Assembly: GCF_026153455.1 (NCBI RefSeq)
Contig: NZ_CP110629.1
Span: 1-64,000 of the forward strand
Direction of reading: 5' to 3'
DNA length: 64,000 nucleotides
From: Marinimicrobium sp. C6131
GTDB lineage: Bacteria > Pseudomonadota > Gammaproteobacteria > Pseudomonadales > Cellvibrionaceae
Part shown: in pieces, positions 5,983 to 15,438 of the stretch
Position numbering within the stretch: position 1 is the first letter of the stretch
Layout: every line of letters starts with the position of its first letter
Notes under the pieces: model-generated
What the model was told of the DNA's origin: nothing
Seen by the model: the letters and a program-made list of their open reading frames with translations, nothing else
The model's database searches: none
Program-made: the position numbers and the translations under genes

Positions 5983-8541
5983 TTGAGCAAAGAGAAACAC
6001 CCCAAGCACGACCCCTACGCTGAGCGAGAAGCACAGAAATACGATAACCCCGTGCCCAGCCGCGAGTTCATTCTGCAACTGTTGGAAGACGCGCCCGGCC
6101 CGGTGACCCATCCCGAGGTCTGCGAGATGCTGAACATCCGCGACGAAGACCAGGTGGAAGCGGTGCGCCGACGGCTGATCGCCATGGCACGGGATGGACA
6201 ACTGGTCAGCAACCGCCGTGGCGCCTTCGCCCGGCTGGATAAAATTGACGTTATTCGCGGCCGCGTCCAGGGCCACAAAGATGGCTATGGCTTTGTCATC
6301 CCCGCCAAGGGCGGCAACGACCTCTATCTGCACAACCGGCAGATGCGGCGGGTGTTCGATGGCGACGAAGTGCTGGTCCGCGTCACGGGCTCTTATCGGG
6401 GCAAGGACGAGGCGGCCATTGTCGAAGTCCTTTCCCGCAACACAGAGCAGCTGGCCGGTCGCCTTTTTCGCGAAGACGGTGTCCAGTTTGTCTCTCCGGA
6501 AAACCAGCGCATTACCCATGACATCCTGATTCCGCCCGGTGCCGAGGGTAATGCCAAATCCGGCCAGATCGTCGTGGTGGCCATTACCCAGCAGCCGGAC
6601 AAGAAGCGTCCGGCGACGGGTAAGGTCATTCAGGTGCTGGGCGACCATATGGCGCCCGGGATGGAAATCGAGCTGGCTATCCAGTCTCACGGCATTCCCA
6701 ATGAATGGCCGGATGAAGCCCTGACCGAAGCCGAAGCGCTCTCTGACTCTGTCCGTGAGAGAGACAAGCATCACCGGGTGGATATTCGCCATCTGCCGTT
6801 CGTCACCATTGACGGCGCCGATGCCCGGGACTTTGACGATGCGGTGCTGTGTGAAAAACGCAAGGGCGGTGGCTGGCGCCTGTCTGTTGCCATTGCCGAC
6901 GTATCCCACTATGTGCCCTGCAGCAGCGCGCTGGATGTGGAAGCGCGCAAACGCGGCAACTCGGTGTATTTTCCGGATTATGTCGTGCCCATGCTCCCTG
7001 AGGCCATTTCCAACGGCCTGTGCTCGCTGAATCCGAAGGTGGATCGGCTGTGTATGGTGTGCGAGATGAACCTCGACGCCGAGGGTACCATCACCAGTTA
7101 CAAGTTTTTCGAGGGGGTCATGCACTCCCATGCGAGGCTGACCTACGACCAGGTGTGGGAGATTCTTCAGGCCGACGGCGATGACGAACATCCGCTTCGC
7201 CAGCAGTTCAATGAAGTGCTGCCGCAACTGCACAGCCTGCACAAGCTCTATAAGGTCCTGCGCAAGGCCCGGGATGAGCGCGGTGCCATCGACTTTGAAA
7301 CCGTCGAAACCCAGATCGTCTTTAACGAAGACCGCAAAATCGACCGGATTGTCCCGGTCCAGCGCAACGATGCGCACAAGCTGATCGAAGAGTGCATGCT
7401 GTGTGCCAACGTGTGCACGGCGCGCTTCCTGGAGAAGCACCAGATCACCTGCCTGTATCGGGTGCACCAGGGACCGACCGAAGAGAAGCTCGCCAATCTG
7501 CGGGAGTTCCTGGGCGAGCTTGGTCTCGGTCTTGGCGGGGGAGCAGATCCCAGCTCCGCGGACTTCCAGGCCCTGATGCAGCAGATTCAGGGCCGCTCGG
7601 ACAGCCATCTGATCCAGATGGTGATGTTGCGCACACTGCGCCAGGCGGTATACCAGGTGGATAACGAAGGCCACTTTGGTCTCGGCTTTGAGGCCTACAC
7701 CCACTTCACCTCGCCGATCCGTCGCTATCCGGATCTGCTGGTTCACCGGGCCATCCGTTCGGTTATCCGCAGTGATCGCCAGACGGCCAATGTCGCTCGC
7801 GTCGAAGGCGCTAAACCGCTGTCCCTCAGGGAGATTTATCCCTACGACACGGGAGAGGTGGTCGCGCTCGGTGAGCATTGCTCGATGACCGAGCGGCGCG
7901 CCGATGAGGCCACCCGGGATGTGGAGAGTTGGCTCAAGTGTGAGTTTCTGCAGGATCATGTGGGTGAGGTGTTCGACGGTGTAGTGGCGTCGGTGGTCGG
8001 TTTTGGTCTGTTTGTCGAGCTGAAAGACCTGTATGTCGAGGGGCTCGTCCATATCACGGCGCTGCCGCATGACTACTACCGATTCGAACCCGCTCAGCAC
8101 CGCCTGGTGGGGGATCGCACCCGCAAGGTGTTCAGTCTGGGTGATGAGCTGCGGGTGCGTGTGGTCCAGGTGGACCTGGACAGCCGCAAGATTGATTTTG
8201 AAATGGAGTCGGTCACCGCGACCCGGCGAGGCAAAGGCAAAACCAACGCCCGACCGCCCGCCGCCGACGCGCGTGAACCCGCCCCGAAGAAGTCGGGTAA
8301 AGGGAGAGGGCGTGGCCGCTCCCGTGGGGGCAATGACGAACGTGCCCCATCCCGTTCATCCAAACGAGGTTCATCCGGACAACGTCATGGTAAACAGGAA
8401 AGTCAGAAAACTGCGCACTCGAAGAAAGCTGGAACACTTCGACAGGAGAAAGCGGCTCAACCGTCTGAGAATCGGTCTTTACTTGCGTCGGCGGCAGCTG
8501 GTTTCAAAAAAGCGCTGGCTAAGTTTACGAAGAAGAGATAA
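5983..8541 (+). CDS. rnr: Ribonuclease R
   Basis: An 852-residue 3'-5' exoribonuclease of the RNB family that degrades structured RNA and takes part in mRNA and rRNA quality control. The N-terminus (DPYAEREAQKYDNPVPSREF) is nearly diagnostic for RNase R. It is followed by a helix-turn-helix-like domain, cold-shock domains and the RNB catalytic core with DARDFDDAVL, whose aspartates bind metal, then HFTSPIRRYPDL. A C-terminal S1 domain (about 645-730) precedes a very basic tail rich in K, R, G and S (about 740-852). The start is TTG 5983, preceded by CAGGA; no upstream ATG in frame fits. rlmB follows after 108 bp, the same order as rnr-rlmB in enterobacteria. Confidence 0.96.
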   Translation: MSKEKHPKHDPYAEREAQKYDNPVPSREFILQLLEDAPGPVTHPEVCEMLNIRDEDQVEAVRRRLIAMARDGQLVSNRRGAFARLDKIDVIRGRVQGHKDGYGFVIPAKGGNDLYLHNRQMRRVFDGDEVLVRVTGSYRGKDEAAIVEVLSRNTEQLAGRLFREDGVQFVSPENQRITHDILIPPGAEGNAKSGQIVVVAITQQPDKKRPATGKVIQVLGDHMAPGMEIELAIQSHGIPNEWPDEALTEAEALSDSVRERDKHHRVDIRHLPFVTIDGADARDFDDAVLCEKRKGGGWRLSVAIADVSHYVPCSSALDVEARKRGNSVYFPDYVVPMLPEAISNGLCSLNPKVDRLCMVCEMNLDAEGTITSYKFFEGVMHSHARLTYDQVWEILQADGDDEHPLRQQFNEVLPQLHSLHKLYKVLRKARDERGAIDFETVETQIVFNEDRKIDRIVPVQRNDAHKLIEECMLCANVCTARFLEKHQITCLYRVHQGPTEEKLANLREFLGELGLGLGGGADPSSADFQALMQQIQGRSDSHLIQMVMLRTLRQAVYQVDNEGHFGLGFEAYTHFTSPIRRYPDLLVHRAIRSVIRSDRQTANVARVEGAKPLSLREIYPYDTGEVVALGEHCSMTERRADEATRDVESWLKCEFLQDHVGEVFDGVVASVVGFGLFVELKDLYVEGLVHITALPHDYYRFEPAQHRLVGDRTRKVFSLGDELRVRVVQVDLDSRKIDFEMESVTATRRGKGKTNARPPAADAREPAPKKSGKGRGRGRSRGGNDERAPSRSSKRGSSGQRHGKQESQKTAHSKKAGTLRQEKAAQPSENRSLLASAAAGFKKALAKFTKKR

Positions 8542-8649
8542 TCACTGGTTTGAAAACCTGTGTAGTCTTCGTCAGAAGGCGTTGAATCGGGCCGAAGTCA
8601 GCAACGACCGGCCCAGTGACTGACCCCAGCTTCAGAATCGGAACCGTGC

Positions 8650-9393
8650 GTGAGCAAGAGTGAAGTCGTTTTTGGCCTGCATTCGGTGCAGGCTCTGTTG
8701 AAAAGCGCCCCGCAGCGGGTGTTGGAACTGTACTGTCTGCAGGGGCGGGGCGACCAGCGCCTGCAGAAAATCCTTAAACTGGCCGAGACGCAGGGCGTCT
8801 CGGTTCAGTCGATGGGGCGGACCAAGCTGGATGTCCTGGCCGATGGGGAAAACCACCAGGGGATTGCGGCCCTGTGTCGCCCCGGCCAGGTGCATGACGA
8901 GGGTTTCCTGTTTCAGCGGCTGGCCGAACTGAATCATCCACCGTTGCTGCTGGTGCTCGATGGCGTGACCGACCCTCATAATCTGGGGGCCTGCATGCGC
9001 ACGGCAGAGGCGGCCGGCGTGGATGTGGTCATCGCCCCCAAGGACAAATCGGCCGGCCTGAGCCCCGTGGCGCGCAAAGTGGCCTGTGGTGCAGCGGAGG
9101 TCTTGCCGTTTGTGCCGGTGACCAATCTGGCCCGCACCCTGAAAAAGCTCCAGGAGTCCGGCATCTGGTTGGTGGGGGCGGCTGGCGAGGCGAGCGCCTC
9201 GGTCTACCAAAGTGACCTGAAGGGACCGATTGCGCTGATCATGGGGGCGGAAGGTGAGGGGTTGCGCCGTCTGACCCGGGAAACCTGTGATTTTCTGGTC
9301 AATATCCCCATGGCCGGCACGGTCAGTAGCCTGAACGTCTCTGTCGCGACCGGCGTCTGTCTGTTTGAAGCGGTGCGCCAGAGGGCTCTCTAG
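8650..9393 (+). CDS. rlmB: 23S rRNA (guanosine-2'-O-)-methyltransferase RlmB
   Basis: A 247-residue SPOUT-family enzyme that 2'-O-methylates G2251 of 23S rRNA using S-adenosylmethionine. Residues 5-80 form the substrate-binding domain (FGLHSVQALL). The knotted catalytic domain has the three TrmH motifs: DGVTDPHNLGACMRTAEAAG (motif 1), IMGAEGEGLRRLT (motif 2) and IPMAGTVSSLNVSVATGV (motif 3). The start codon is GTG 8650. It lies downstream of rnr in the same direction and is probably co-transcribed; the terminator at 9443 closes the unit. Confidence 0.96.
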   Translation: MSKSEVVFGLHSVQALLKSAPQRVLELYCLQGRGDQRLQKILKLAETQGVSVQSMGRTKLDVLADGENHQGIAALCRPGQVHDEGFLFQRLAELNHPPLLLVLDGVTDPHNLGACMRTAEAAGVDVVIAPKDKSAGLSPVARKVACGAAEVLPFVPVTNLARTLKKLQESGIWLVGAAGEASASVYQSDLKGPIALIMGAEGEGLRRLTRETCDFLVNIPMAGTVSSLNVSVATGVCLFEAVRQRAL

Positions 9394-9442
9394 TTTCCCT
9401 GAGAAATTCCCACCATTTTGGTCATATGATTTTTAAGACCAT

Positions 9443-9468
9443 AAGGCGCCTATTTTGGCGCCTTTTTC
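9443..9468 (+). terminator. Rho-independent terminator after rlmB
   Basis: AAGGCGCC (9443-9450) pairs with GGCGCCTT (9457-9464) around TATTTT, followed by TTTCG and further T's. It separates the rnr-rlmB unit from the arabinose locus. Confidence 0.88.
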
Positions 9469-9530
9469 GTTTTTGTCGCCAATAATCCTTAAATTAACCG
9501 TTCTACGTGTCAGTACGGCGGGTTTCTGGC

Positions 9531-9566
9531 TTGATGTTGCGCTCTTGCGGCCTTATATTATATTAC
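9531..9566 (+). promoter_or_regulatory. Promoter and putative operator of the IlvD/Edd dehydratase gene
   Basis: TTGATG (9531-9536), a 17-bp spacer and TATATT (9554-9559) form a plausible sigma-70 promoter. The -10 box overlaps ATATTATATTAC (9555-9566), which matches the 12-base element GTATTATAGTAC seen at 34103-34114 (minus strand) in 10 positions. Similar elements occur before araB, both TonB receptor genes, the GH43-ricin gene and the minus-strand GH43 gene. An operator overlapping the -10 box would suit a repressor. Confidence 0.5.
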
Positions 9567-9597
9567 TTATAAAGTCGTTCGAAACGAGCAGTCCGCC

Positions 9598-11340
9598 ATG
9601 GGTGACAATAAAGAAGGCAAACGGCCCCTCCGGTCCGCGCAGTGGTTTGGTGTGCGCGACAAAAATGGCTTCATGTATCGCAGTTGGATGAAGAGTCAGG
9701 GAATTCCCGAGCACCACTTTCAGGGCAGACCCGTGATCGGTATCTGCAACACCTGGTCGGAGCTTAGCCCCTGCAACGCCCATTTCCGCGAACTGGCAGA
9801 TCGGGTCCGGCGCGGCATTATCGAGGCGGGCGGTGTTCCGGTCGAGTTTCCGGTGTTCTCCAGCGGCGAGTCCAATCTGCGTCCAACGGCGATGCTCACC
9901 CGGAATCTGGTTGCCATGGATGTAGAAGAATCGATCCGTGGTAACCCGGTCGACGGCGTGGTCTTGATGACGGGCTGCGACAAGACCACGCCGGCCCTGA
10001 TGATGGGGGCGGCCAGTTGTGACCTGCCCGCCATCGTGGTGACCGGTGGGCCGATGCTGAACGGCAAGCATCGAGGGCGGGATGTGGGCTCTGGCACCCT
10101 GGTGTGGAACCTGCACGAGGGCTACAAAGCGGGACGGATCACACTGGATGAATTTATGGACGCCGAGGCCGGCATGTCCCGCTCCACCGGCACCTGCAAT
10201 ACCATGGGGACGGCGTCCACCATGGCCTGCATCGCCGAAGCCATGGGGATGTCCCTGCCGGGCAGCGCCGCCATTCCGGCGGTGGACGCCCGGCGCTACG
10301 CCAATGCCTACGTCAGTGGTATGCGGATTGTCGATATGGTGTGGGAGGACCTGAAACCCTCCCACATCATGACCCGAGCAGCGTTTGAGAATGCTATCCG
10401 TACCATCGCGGCGGTGGGAGGCTCGACCAACGCCACCATTCACCTCAAGGCCTTGGCCCAGCGAGTGGGGGTGCCCCTGGAGCTGGATGACTGGCAGACC
10501 TACGGGCAACCGGTGCCGACCCTGGTGGATTTGCAGCCCTCCGGGCGCTTTTTGATGGAAGAGTTTTACTACGCCGGCGGCTTGCCACCGGTACTGCGCC
10601 GACTGGATGAGGCCGGATTGATCGATGCGTCGGCCCTGACGGTGACCGGACGCAGCCTGGGCGAAAACTGTGCGGGCGCGGAGTGCTTCGACGACGAGGT
10701 CATCCGCCCCTTGGATAACCCCTTGTGTGCGAGCGGCGGGATATGTGTATTGCGCGGCAACCTGGCCCCCCGGGGGGCGGTGCTCAAGCCGTCTTCGGCG
10801 TCGCCCGCCCTGATGAAGCATCGGGGCAAAGCGGTTGTATTTGATGACTTTGAGCACTACAAGTCACGGATTATGGACCCGGATCTGGAGGTGGATGCCC
10901 AGTCGGTGTTGGTTCTGAAAAACTGTGGTCCCAAGGGGTATCCCGGCATGGCCGAGGTCGGCAACATGGGGTTGCCACCGAAACTGCTCAAACAGGGCGT
11001 CACCGACATGGTGCGTATTTCCGACGCGCGCATGAGCGGTACGGCATTTGGCACTGTGGTGCTCCATGTGACCCCGGAAGCCCGGGAGTTGGGGCCCTTG
11101 GCGGCGGTGGAGGATGGCGACTGGATTGAGTTGGACGTCGCGGCCGGTGTCTTGTCCGTGGAGCTGTCTGAGGAGGCGTTGGCCAATCGGCTGGAGCAGG
11201 TCAGGGCGACGCAGCCGATTGTTCGCACTGGCGGTTACTTGCAACTCTACCTGGATCATGTGCTGCAGGCGGATGAAGGCTGTGACTTCGACTTTCTGGT
11301 TGGTTGTCGAGGTGCCGATGTGCCGGCGCATTCACACTAG
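9598..11340 (+). CDS. IlvD/Edd-family dehydratase, probable L-arabinonate dehydratase
   Basis: A 580-residue [2Fe-2S] sugar-acid dehydratase. The sequence follows the characterised Rhizobium L-arabinonate dehydratase type closely: GICNTWSELSPCN, LMTGCDKTTPALMMGAASC, SRSTGTCNTMGTASTMA and KNCGPKGYPGMAEVGNMGLP. The cluster-binding cysteines fall at C59, C127 and C200, the same numbers as in that family. Members remove water from L-arabinonate, D-fuconate or D-galactonate to give 2-keto-3-deoxy acids. It stands just before araBDA with its own promoter. No sugar dehydrogenase, lactonase or downstream 2-keto-3-deoxy-acid enzyme is in the window, so the oxidative pathway is incomplete here and the exact substrate is inferred. 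Confidence 0.85.
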   Translation: MGDNKEGKRPLRSAQWFGVRDKNGFMYRSWMKSQGIPEHHFQGRPVIGICNTWSELSPCNAHFRELADRVRRGIIEAGGVPVEFPVFSSGESNLRPTAMLTRNLVAMDVEESIRGNPVDGVVLMTGCDKTTPALMMGAASCDLPAIVVTGGPMLNGKHRGRDVGSGTLVWNLHEGYKAGRITLDEFMDAEAGMSRSTGTCNTMGTASTMACIAEAMGMSLPGSAAIPAVDARRYANAYVSGMRIVDMVWEDLKPSHIMTRAAFENAIRTIAAVGGSTNATIHLKALAQRVGVPLELDDWQTYGQPVPTLVDLQPSGRFLMEEFYYAGGLPPVLRRLDEAGLIDASALTVTGRSLGENCAGAECFDDEVIRPLDNPLCASGGICVLRGNLAPRGAVLKPSSASPALMKHRGKAVVFDDFEHYKSRIMDPDLEVDAQSVLVLKNCGPKGYPGMAEVGNMGLPPKLLKQGVTDMVRISDARMSGTAFGTVVLHVTPEARELGPLAAVEDGDWIELDVAAGVLSVELSEEALANRLEQVRATQPIVRTGGYLQLYLDHVLQADEGCDFDFLVGCRGADVPAHSH

Positions 11341-11368
11341 CGCTTTATCCGAGGCGCCACGAAAAACA

Positions 11369-11401
11369 TTGACAACAATACTCTTTCGCATATTATAATA
11401 C
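11369..11401 (+). promoter_or_regulatory. araB promoter with overlapping putative operator
   Basis: TTGACA (11369-11374), a 16-bp spacer and TATTAT (11391-11396). The perfect palindrome TATTATAATA (11391-11400) covers the -10 box, and ATATTATAATAC (11390-11401) matches the proposed operator element in 10 of 12 positions. Caution: such AT-rich sequence also simply resembles a -10 box. Confidence 0.6.
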
Positions 11402-11459
11402 AAAATGATTACGGTAATGACAGCACGTCTCTGGCGTGCCAATAAAAGGTAATGGTTCT

Positions 11460-13127
11460 ATGACGTCTTATGCACTGGGCCTGGATTACGGCTCCGACTC
11501 GGTTCGCGCATTGTTGGTGGACACCGCCAACGGGCAGGAAGTCGCCACCACCGTGGTGCCCTACAAGCGCTGGAACCAGGGGCTTTACTCCGAGCCGGCC
11601 AAAAACCAGTTCCGTCAGCACCCGCTGGACTACCTGGAAGGGGTTGAGCAAGCCGTGCGGGGGTTGTGGGAAAAGGCACCCGCCGGTGCGGCGCAGCAGG
11701 TGGTTGGTATCAGCTTTGACACCACCGGTTCCACCCCGGTCCCGGTGGACAGCGAAGGCGTCGCTCTGGCGCTGAAGCCCGAGTTTGCCGAAAACCCGAA
11801 CGCCATGTTCGTGCTGTGGAAAGACCACACCTCGATCAAAGAGGCCCAGGCCATTACCGCCGCGGCCGAAAAGTCCGAACCCAATTACCTGAAGTACGAA
11901 GGCGGTATCTATTCCTCCGAGTGGTTCTGGGCCAAGGCCTGGCACGTCATGAAAGCGGACCCCGCCGTGGCCAAAGCCGCGTATAGCTGGGTAGAGCACT
12001 GTGACTGGATGCCCGCAGTACTGACCGGTACCACCCATCCGAGCAAATTCCGTGCGGGTCGCTGCGCGGCAGGTCACAAAGTGATGTGGCACGAAAGCTG
12101 GGGCGGCTATCCGCCCAACGACTTCTTCACCGGGCTGGACCCGGTGCTGGACGGGCTGCGCGATCGCCTGCCCGCCGAGACCTTCACCTCCGCCGAGACC
12201 GTGGGTCCGCTGACGCAGGAGTGGGCCGACAAGCTGGGCTTGCCGGCCGGCATCCCGGTTGGCTTTGGCGCTTTCGACTGTCACATGGGCGCGGTGGCCG
12301 CCAACGTCAAACCCGGCGTGCTGACCAAGGTGATGGGCACTTCCACCTGTGACATCACCGTCGCCACCTACGAAGACATCGGCGATAAATGCATTCGCGG
12401 CATCTGCGGTCAGGTGGACGGATCGGTGATTCCCGGCCTGGTGGGTCTGGAAGCGGGTCAATCCGCCTTCGGCGATCTCTACGCCTGGTTCCGCAACCTG
12501 ATCAATTGGCCGGTGCAGACCCTGCTGGCCAACAGCAAGTTGCTGGACGAGGCCACCCGCAAAAAACTCGCCGAGGAGATCGAGGACAAAACCCTGGCTG
12601 CCCTGGGCGAAGCCGCCAGCCAGATCCCCGCCGGCGAGACGGGTATTACCGCGCTGGACTGGGTCAATGGCCGCCGCACCCCGGACGCTGACCAGACCCT
12701 GACCATGGCCATCGCCGGCCTCAAGATGGGCAGCGAGGCACCGCAGATTTTCCGTTCCCTGGTGGAGGCCACCGCCTTTGGCGCCCGCGCCATTATTGAA
12801 CGCTTCAAATCCGAAGGGGTGGCCATCAACTCTGTGGTGGTGATCGGTGGTATCTCCAAAAAATCCGACTTCATCATGCAGGCGTGTTCGGATGTCTGGA
12901 ATTGCCAGATCGACGTACTGGAAAGCGAGCAGAGCTGCGCCTTGGGCGCCGCCATTTTTGCCTCCACCATCGCCGGTGTTCATCCGGATGTGGCTACAGC
13001 CCAGAAGGTGATGGCCTCGCCCGTGTGCAAGAGTTACACACCGAACGCCGATAATGCGGCCGTTTACGATCGCTTGTACCAGAATTACCAGGCGCTGGGC
13101 GCCTTTGTGGAAGGAGAGCGCAAATGA
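11460..13127 (+). CDS. araB: L-ribulokinase
   Basis: A 555-residue FGGY-family kinase that phosphorylates L-ribulose to L-ribulose 5-phosphate. The N-terminus (ALGLDYGSDSVRALLVD) holds the ATP-binding phosphate-1 loop. GISFDTTGSTPVPVD, THPSKFRAGRCAAGHKVMWH and MGTSTCDITVA are characteristic of AraB, and the C-terminal VVVIGGISKKSDFIMQ is the adenosine-binding region. ATG 11460 is preferred over an in-frame GTG at 11436 because AAAGGTAA lies about 8 bp before it and the protein then begins like other AraB proteins. The TGA overlaps the araD ATG by 4 bp, implying translational coupling. Confidence 0.96.
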   Translation: MTSYALGLDYGSDSVRALLVDTANGQEVATTVVPYKRWNQGLYSEPAKNQFRQHPLDYLEGVEQAVRGLWEKAPAGAAQQVVGISFDTTGSTPVPVDSEGVALALKPEFAENPNAMFVLWKDHTSIKEAQAITAAAEKSEPNYLKYEGGIYSSEWFWAKAWHVMKADPAVAKAAYSWVEHCDWMPAVLTGTTHPSKFRAGRCAAGHKVMWHESWGGYPPNDFFTGLDPVLDGLRDRLPAETFTSAETVGPLTQEWADKLGLPAGIPVGFGAFDCHMGAVAANVKPGVLTKVMGTSTCDITVATYEDIGDKCIRGICGQVDGSVIPGLVGLEAGQSAFGDLYAWFRNLINWPVQTLLANSKLLDEATRKKLAEEIEDKTLAALGEAASQIPAGETGITALDWVNGRRTPDADQTLTMAIAGLKMGSEAPQIFRSLVEATAFGARAIIERFKSEGVAINSVVVIGGISKKSDFIMQACSDVWNCQIDVLESEQSCALGAAIFASTIAGVHPDVATAQKVMASPVCKSYTPNADNAAVYDRLYQNYQALGAFVEGERK

Positions 13128-13816
13128 GCTACCGCGAACTGAAAGAGCAGGTATTTGAAGCCAATATGGAGCTGCACCACCGCAAACTGGTGGTGTACAC
13201 CTGGGGCAACGTCTCGCAGATCGACCGGGATAAAGGCGTGGTGGCCATCAAGCCCAGTGGTGTGGCGTACGAAGATATGAAAGTGGACGACATTGTTGTG
13301 GTCGACCTCGACAACAATGTAGTGGAAGGCAAGATGCGTCCGTCCTCGGACACCAAAACCCACACCCATCTGTATCGGCACTTCGAGAGCATTGGCGGCG
13401 TGACTCACACGCACTCCACCTACGCTACAGCCTGGGCGCAGGCCCAGCAGCCGATTCCCTGCTACGGCACCACCCACGCCGACTACGCCTATGGCGACAT
13501 TCCGGTGACGGCGGTGATGAGCGATGAGCAGATCAAGCGCGACTACGAAGAAGAAACCGGCGTACAGATTACCGACTGTTTCAAAGATCGCAGCCCGGTG
13601 GAAACCCCCATGTGCATCATTGCCGGCCACGCACCCTTCACTTGGGGTAAAGACGCGGCCCAGTCGGTCTATCACGCGGTGATTCTGGAAGAGATGGCGA
13701 AGATGGCCTACCTCACCCGCACGCTGCGTCCCGATGTGCAGCCTCTCAAGCAGGCCATCATCGACAAACACTACCTGCGTAAGCACGGCAAAAATGCTTA
13801 CTACGGTCAGAATTGA
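13124..13816 (+). CDS. araD: L-ribulose-5-phosphate 4-epimerase
   Basis: A 230-residue class II aldolase/epimerase that converts L-ribulose 5-phosphate to D-xylulose 5-phosphate for the pentose phosphate pathway. Visible features are TWGNVSQID and KPSGVAYEDM (phosphate binding), SDTKTHTHLYRHF, and the Zn-binding histidines of THTHSTYATAWAQA plus H in CIIAGHAPFTWG. Length is standard (E. coli AraD has 231 residues). It overlaps araB by 4 bp and precedes araA by 40 bp. Confidence 0.97.
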   Translation: MSYRELKEQVFEANMELHHRKLVVYTWGNVSQIDRDKGVVAIKPSGVAYEDMKVDDIVVVDLDNNVVEGKMRPSSDTKTHTHLYRHFESIGGVTHTHSTYATAWAQAQQPIPCYGTTHADYAYGDIPVTAVMSDEQIKRDYEEETGVQITDCFKDRSPVETPMCIIAGHAPFTWGKDAAQSVYHAVILEEMAKMAYLTRTLRPDVQPLKQAIIDKHYLRKHGKNAYYGQN

Positions 13817-13856
13817 TTAACCCTTTTCGGCAACAGCCTTATTCAGGATTACAGCT

Positions 13857-15359
13857 ATGAAAATCTACGGTGATAAAGAAATCTGGTTCGTCACGGGTTC
13901 CCAACACCTCTACGGCCCCAAAGTATTGGAGCAGGTCGCGGCGAACAGCCAGCAAATTGCCGACGGGTTGACCGGTTCGGACAAGATTTCCGCCAAAATC
14001 GTCGCCCAACCGACCGTCAAGTCTCCGGAAGAAATTCTGGCGGTCTGTCAGCGCGCAAACAACGACAGCAATTGTGTCGGCCTGATACTGTGGATGCACA
14101 CCTTCTCTCCGGCCAAAATGTGGATTGCCGGTCTGAAGGCGTTGAACAAGCCTTACATGCATCTGCACACCCAGTTCAACGCCGAGTTGCCCTGGGCCGA
14201 AATCAACATGGATTACATGAACCTGCACCAGAGCGCCCACGGTGACCGGGAGTTTGGTTATATCGGCACCCGTCTGCGTCAGGACCGCCGTGTTGTGGTC
14301 GGCCACTGGCAGCAGGATCGCGTCCAGCAGGAAATCGACGACTGGTTGCGCGTTGCCATGGGCTGGGCCGAGTCCCAGACGCTGAAAGTGGCCCGCTTTG
14401 GCGACAACATGCGTCAGGTGGCGGTGACCGAAGGTGACAAGGTGGCGGCCCAGATTCACTTCGGCTACGAAGTACACGCGTTTGGTTTGGGTGATCTGGC
14501 CGAGGTCGTTGACGCAGTCAGCGATGAAGACGCCAACGCCCTGGTCGATGAGTACCTGCAGACCTACGACGTGGCAGATGAGGTGCTGAAAGACGAGCAC
14601 CAGATGGCCATGATCAAAAACGAAGCGCGCCTGGAAATCGGCATGGAGCGGTTCCTGGAAAAAGGCGGCTTCAAGGCCTTTACCAACAACTTTGAAAACC
14701 TGACCGGCCTTACTGGCCTGCCCGGTATGGCCACCCAGCGCCTGATGGCCAAAGGCTACGGTTACGGCGGGGAAGGCGACTGGAAAACGGCAGCCATGAC
14801 CCGGATTGTAAAAGTGATCAGTCAGGGCAAAGAAGGTGGCACTTCCTTTATGGAAGATTACACCTACAACCTGGGCACGCGGGATCAGGTGCTGGGCGCC
14901 CACATGCTGGAAATCTGCCCGACCATCGCCGCGCAGAAACCGCGCCTGGAAGTGGCCCTGCACACCATCGGGATTCGCAAAGACATCGCTCGCCTCAAGT
15001 TTACCGGCAAACCCGGCCCGGCCATGAACATCACCACCGTGGACCTCGGCACCCGCTTCCGTATCGTGGTCAACGAGCTGGATACCGTGGCCCCGCCGGC
15101 GGACCTGCCCAAACTGCCGGTCGCCTCGGCCCTGTGGGAGCCGCGCCCGAATCTGGGTATTGCAGGCGCCGCCTGGATTCACGCCGGTGGTGCACACCAC
15201 AGCGTGTACAGTCAGGGCGTGACCACCGAACAGATCATCGACTTCGCCGAAATGGCCGGCGTTGAAGCGGTCGTGATCGACAACGACACCAAAGTGCGAA
15301 CCTTCAAAGACGAACTGCGTCAGAACGCCGCTTACTACCATCTCAAGCAGGGCGTATAA
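13857..15359 (+). CDS. araA: L-arabinose isomerase
   Basis: A 500-residue isomerase that converts L-arabinose to L-ribulose, the first step of the AraABD route. The N-terminus (KEIWFVTGSQHLYGP) and LILWMHTFSPAKMWI are strongly conserved. The metal-site region includes QGKEGGTSFMEDYTY (Glu) and the later HAGGAHHSVYSQGVT. It is the last gene of araB-araD-araA, in the order B-D-A, and is followed by a terminator. ATG 13857 has a weak upstream RBS (ATTACAG). Confidence 0.98.
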   Translation: MKIYGDKEIWFVTGSQHLYGPKVLEQVAANSQQIADGLTGSDKISAKIVAQPTVKSPEEILAVCQRANNDSNCVGLILWMHTFSPAKMWIAGLKALNKPYMHLHTQFNAELPWAEINMDYMNLHQSAHGDREFGYIGTRLRQDRRVVVGHWQQDRVQQEIDDWLRVAMGWAESQTLKVARFGDNMRQVAVTEGDKVAAQIHFGYEVHAFGLGDLAEVVDAVSDEDANALVDEYLQTYDVADEVLKDEHQMAMIKNEARLEIGMERFLEKGGFKAFTNNFENLTGLTGLPGMATQRLMAKGYGYGGEGDWKTAAMTRIVKVISQGKEGGTSFMEDYTYNLGTRDQVLGAHMLEICPTIAAQKPRLEVALHTIGIRKDIARLKFTGKPGPAMNITTVDLGTRFRIVVNELDTVAPPADLPKLPVASALWEPRPNLGIAGAAWIHAGGAHHSVYSQGVTTEQIIDFAEMAGVEAVVIDNDTKVRTFKDELRQNAAYYHLKQGV

Positions 15360-15372
15360 ACGGCGTACTTAC

Positions 15373-15402
15373 CGGCGGGGCCTTCGGGTGCCCGCCGTTT
15401 TT
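15373..15402 (+). terminator. Terminator after araBDA
   Basis: CGGCGGG (15373-15379) pairs with CCCGCCG (15391-15397), followed by five T's. The transporter gene starts 37 bp later, so it needs read-through or its own weak promoter. Confidence 0.85.
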
Positions 15403-15438
15403 GTATCTGACACTACCTGACAATAAGAGCCTAACCGA

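Noticed and set aside
5944..8100. A 718-codon minus-strand frame opposite rnr
   Set aside because: It lies entirely within and around the clear RNase R gene; no family motifs and no RBS were seen.
13839..15341. A 500-codon minus-strand frame opposite araA
   Set aside because: Shadow of the araA codon pattern; the plus-strand product is unmistakably arabinose isomerase.
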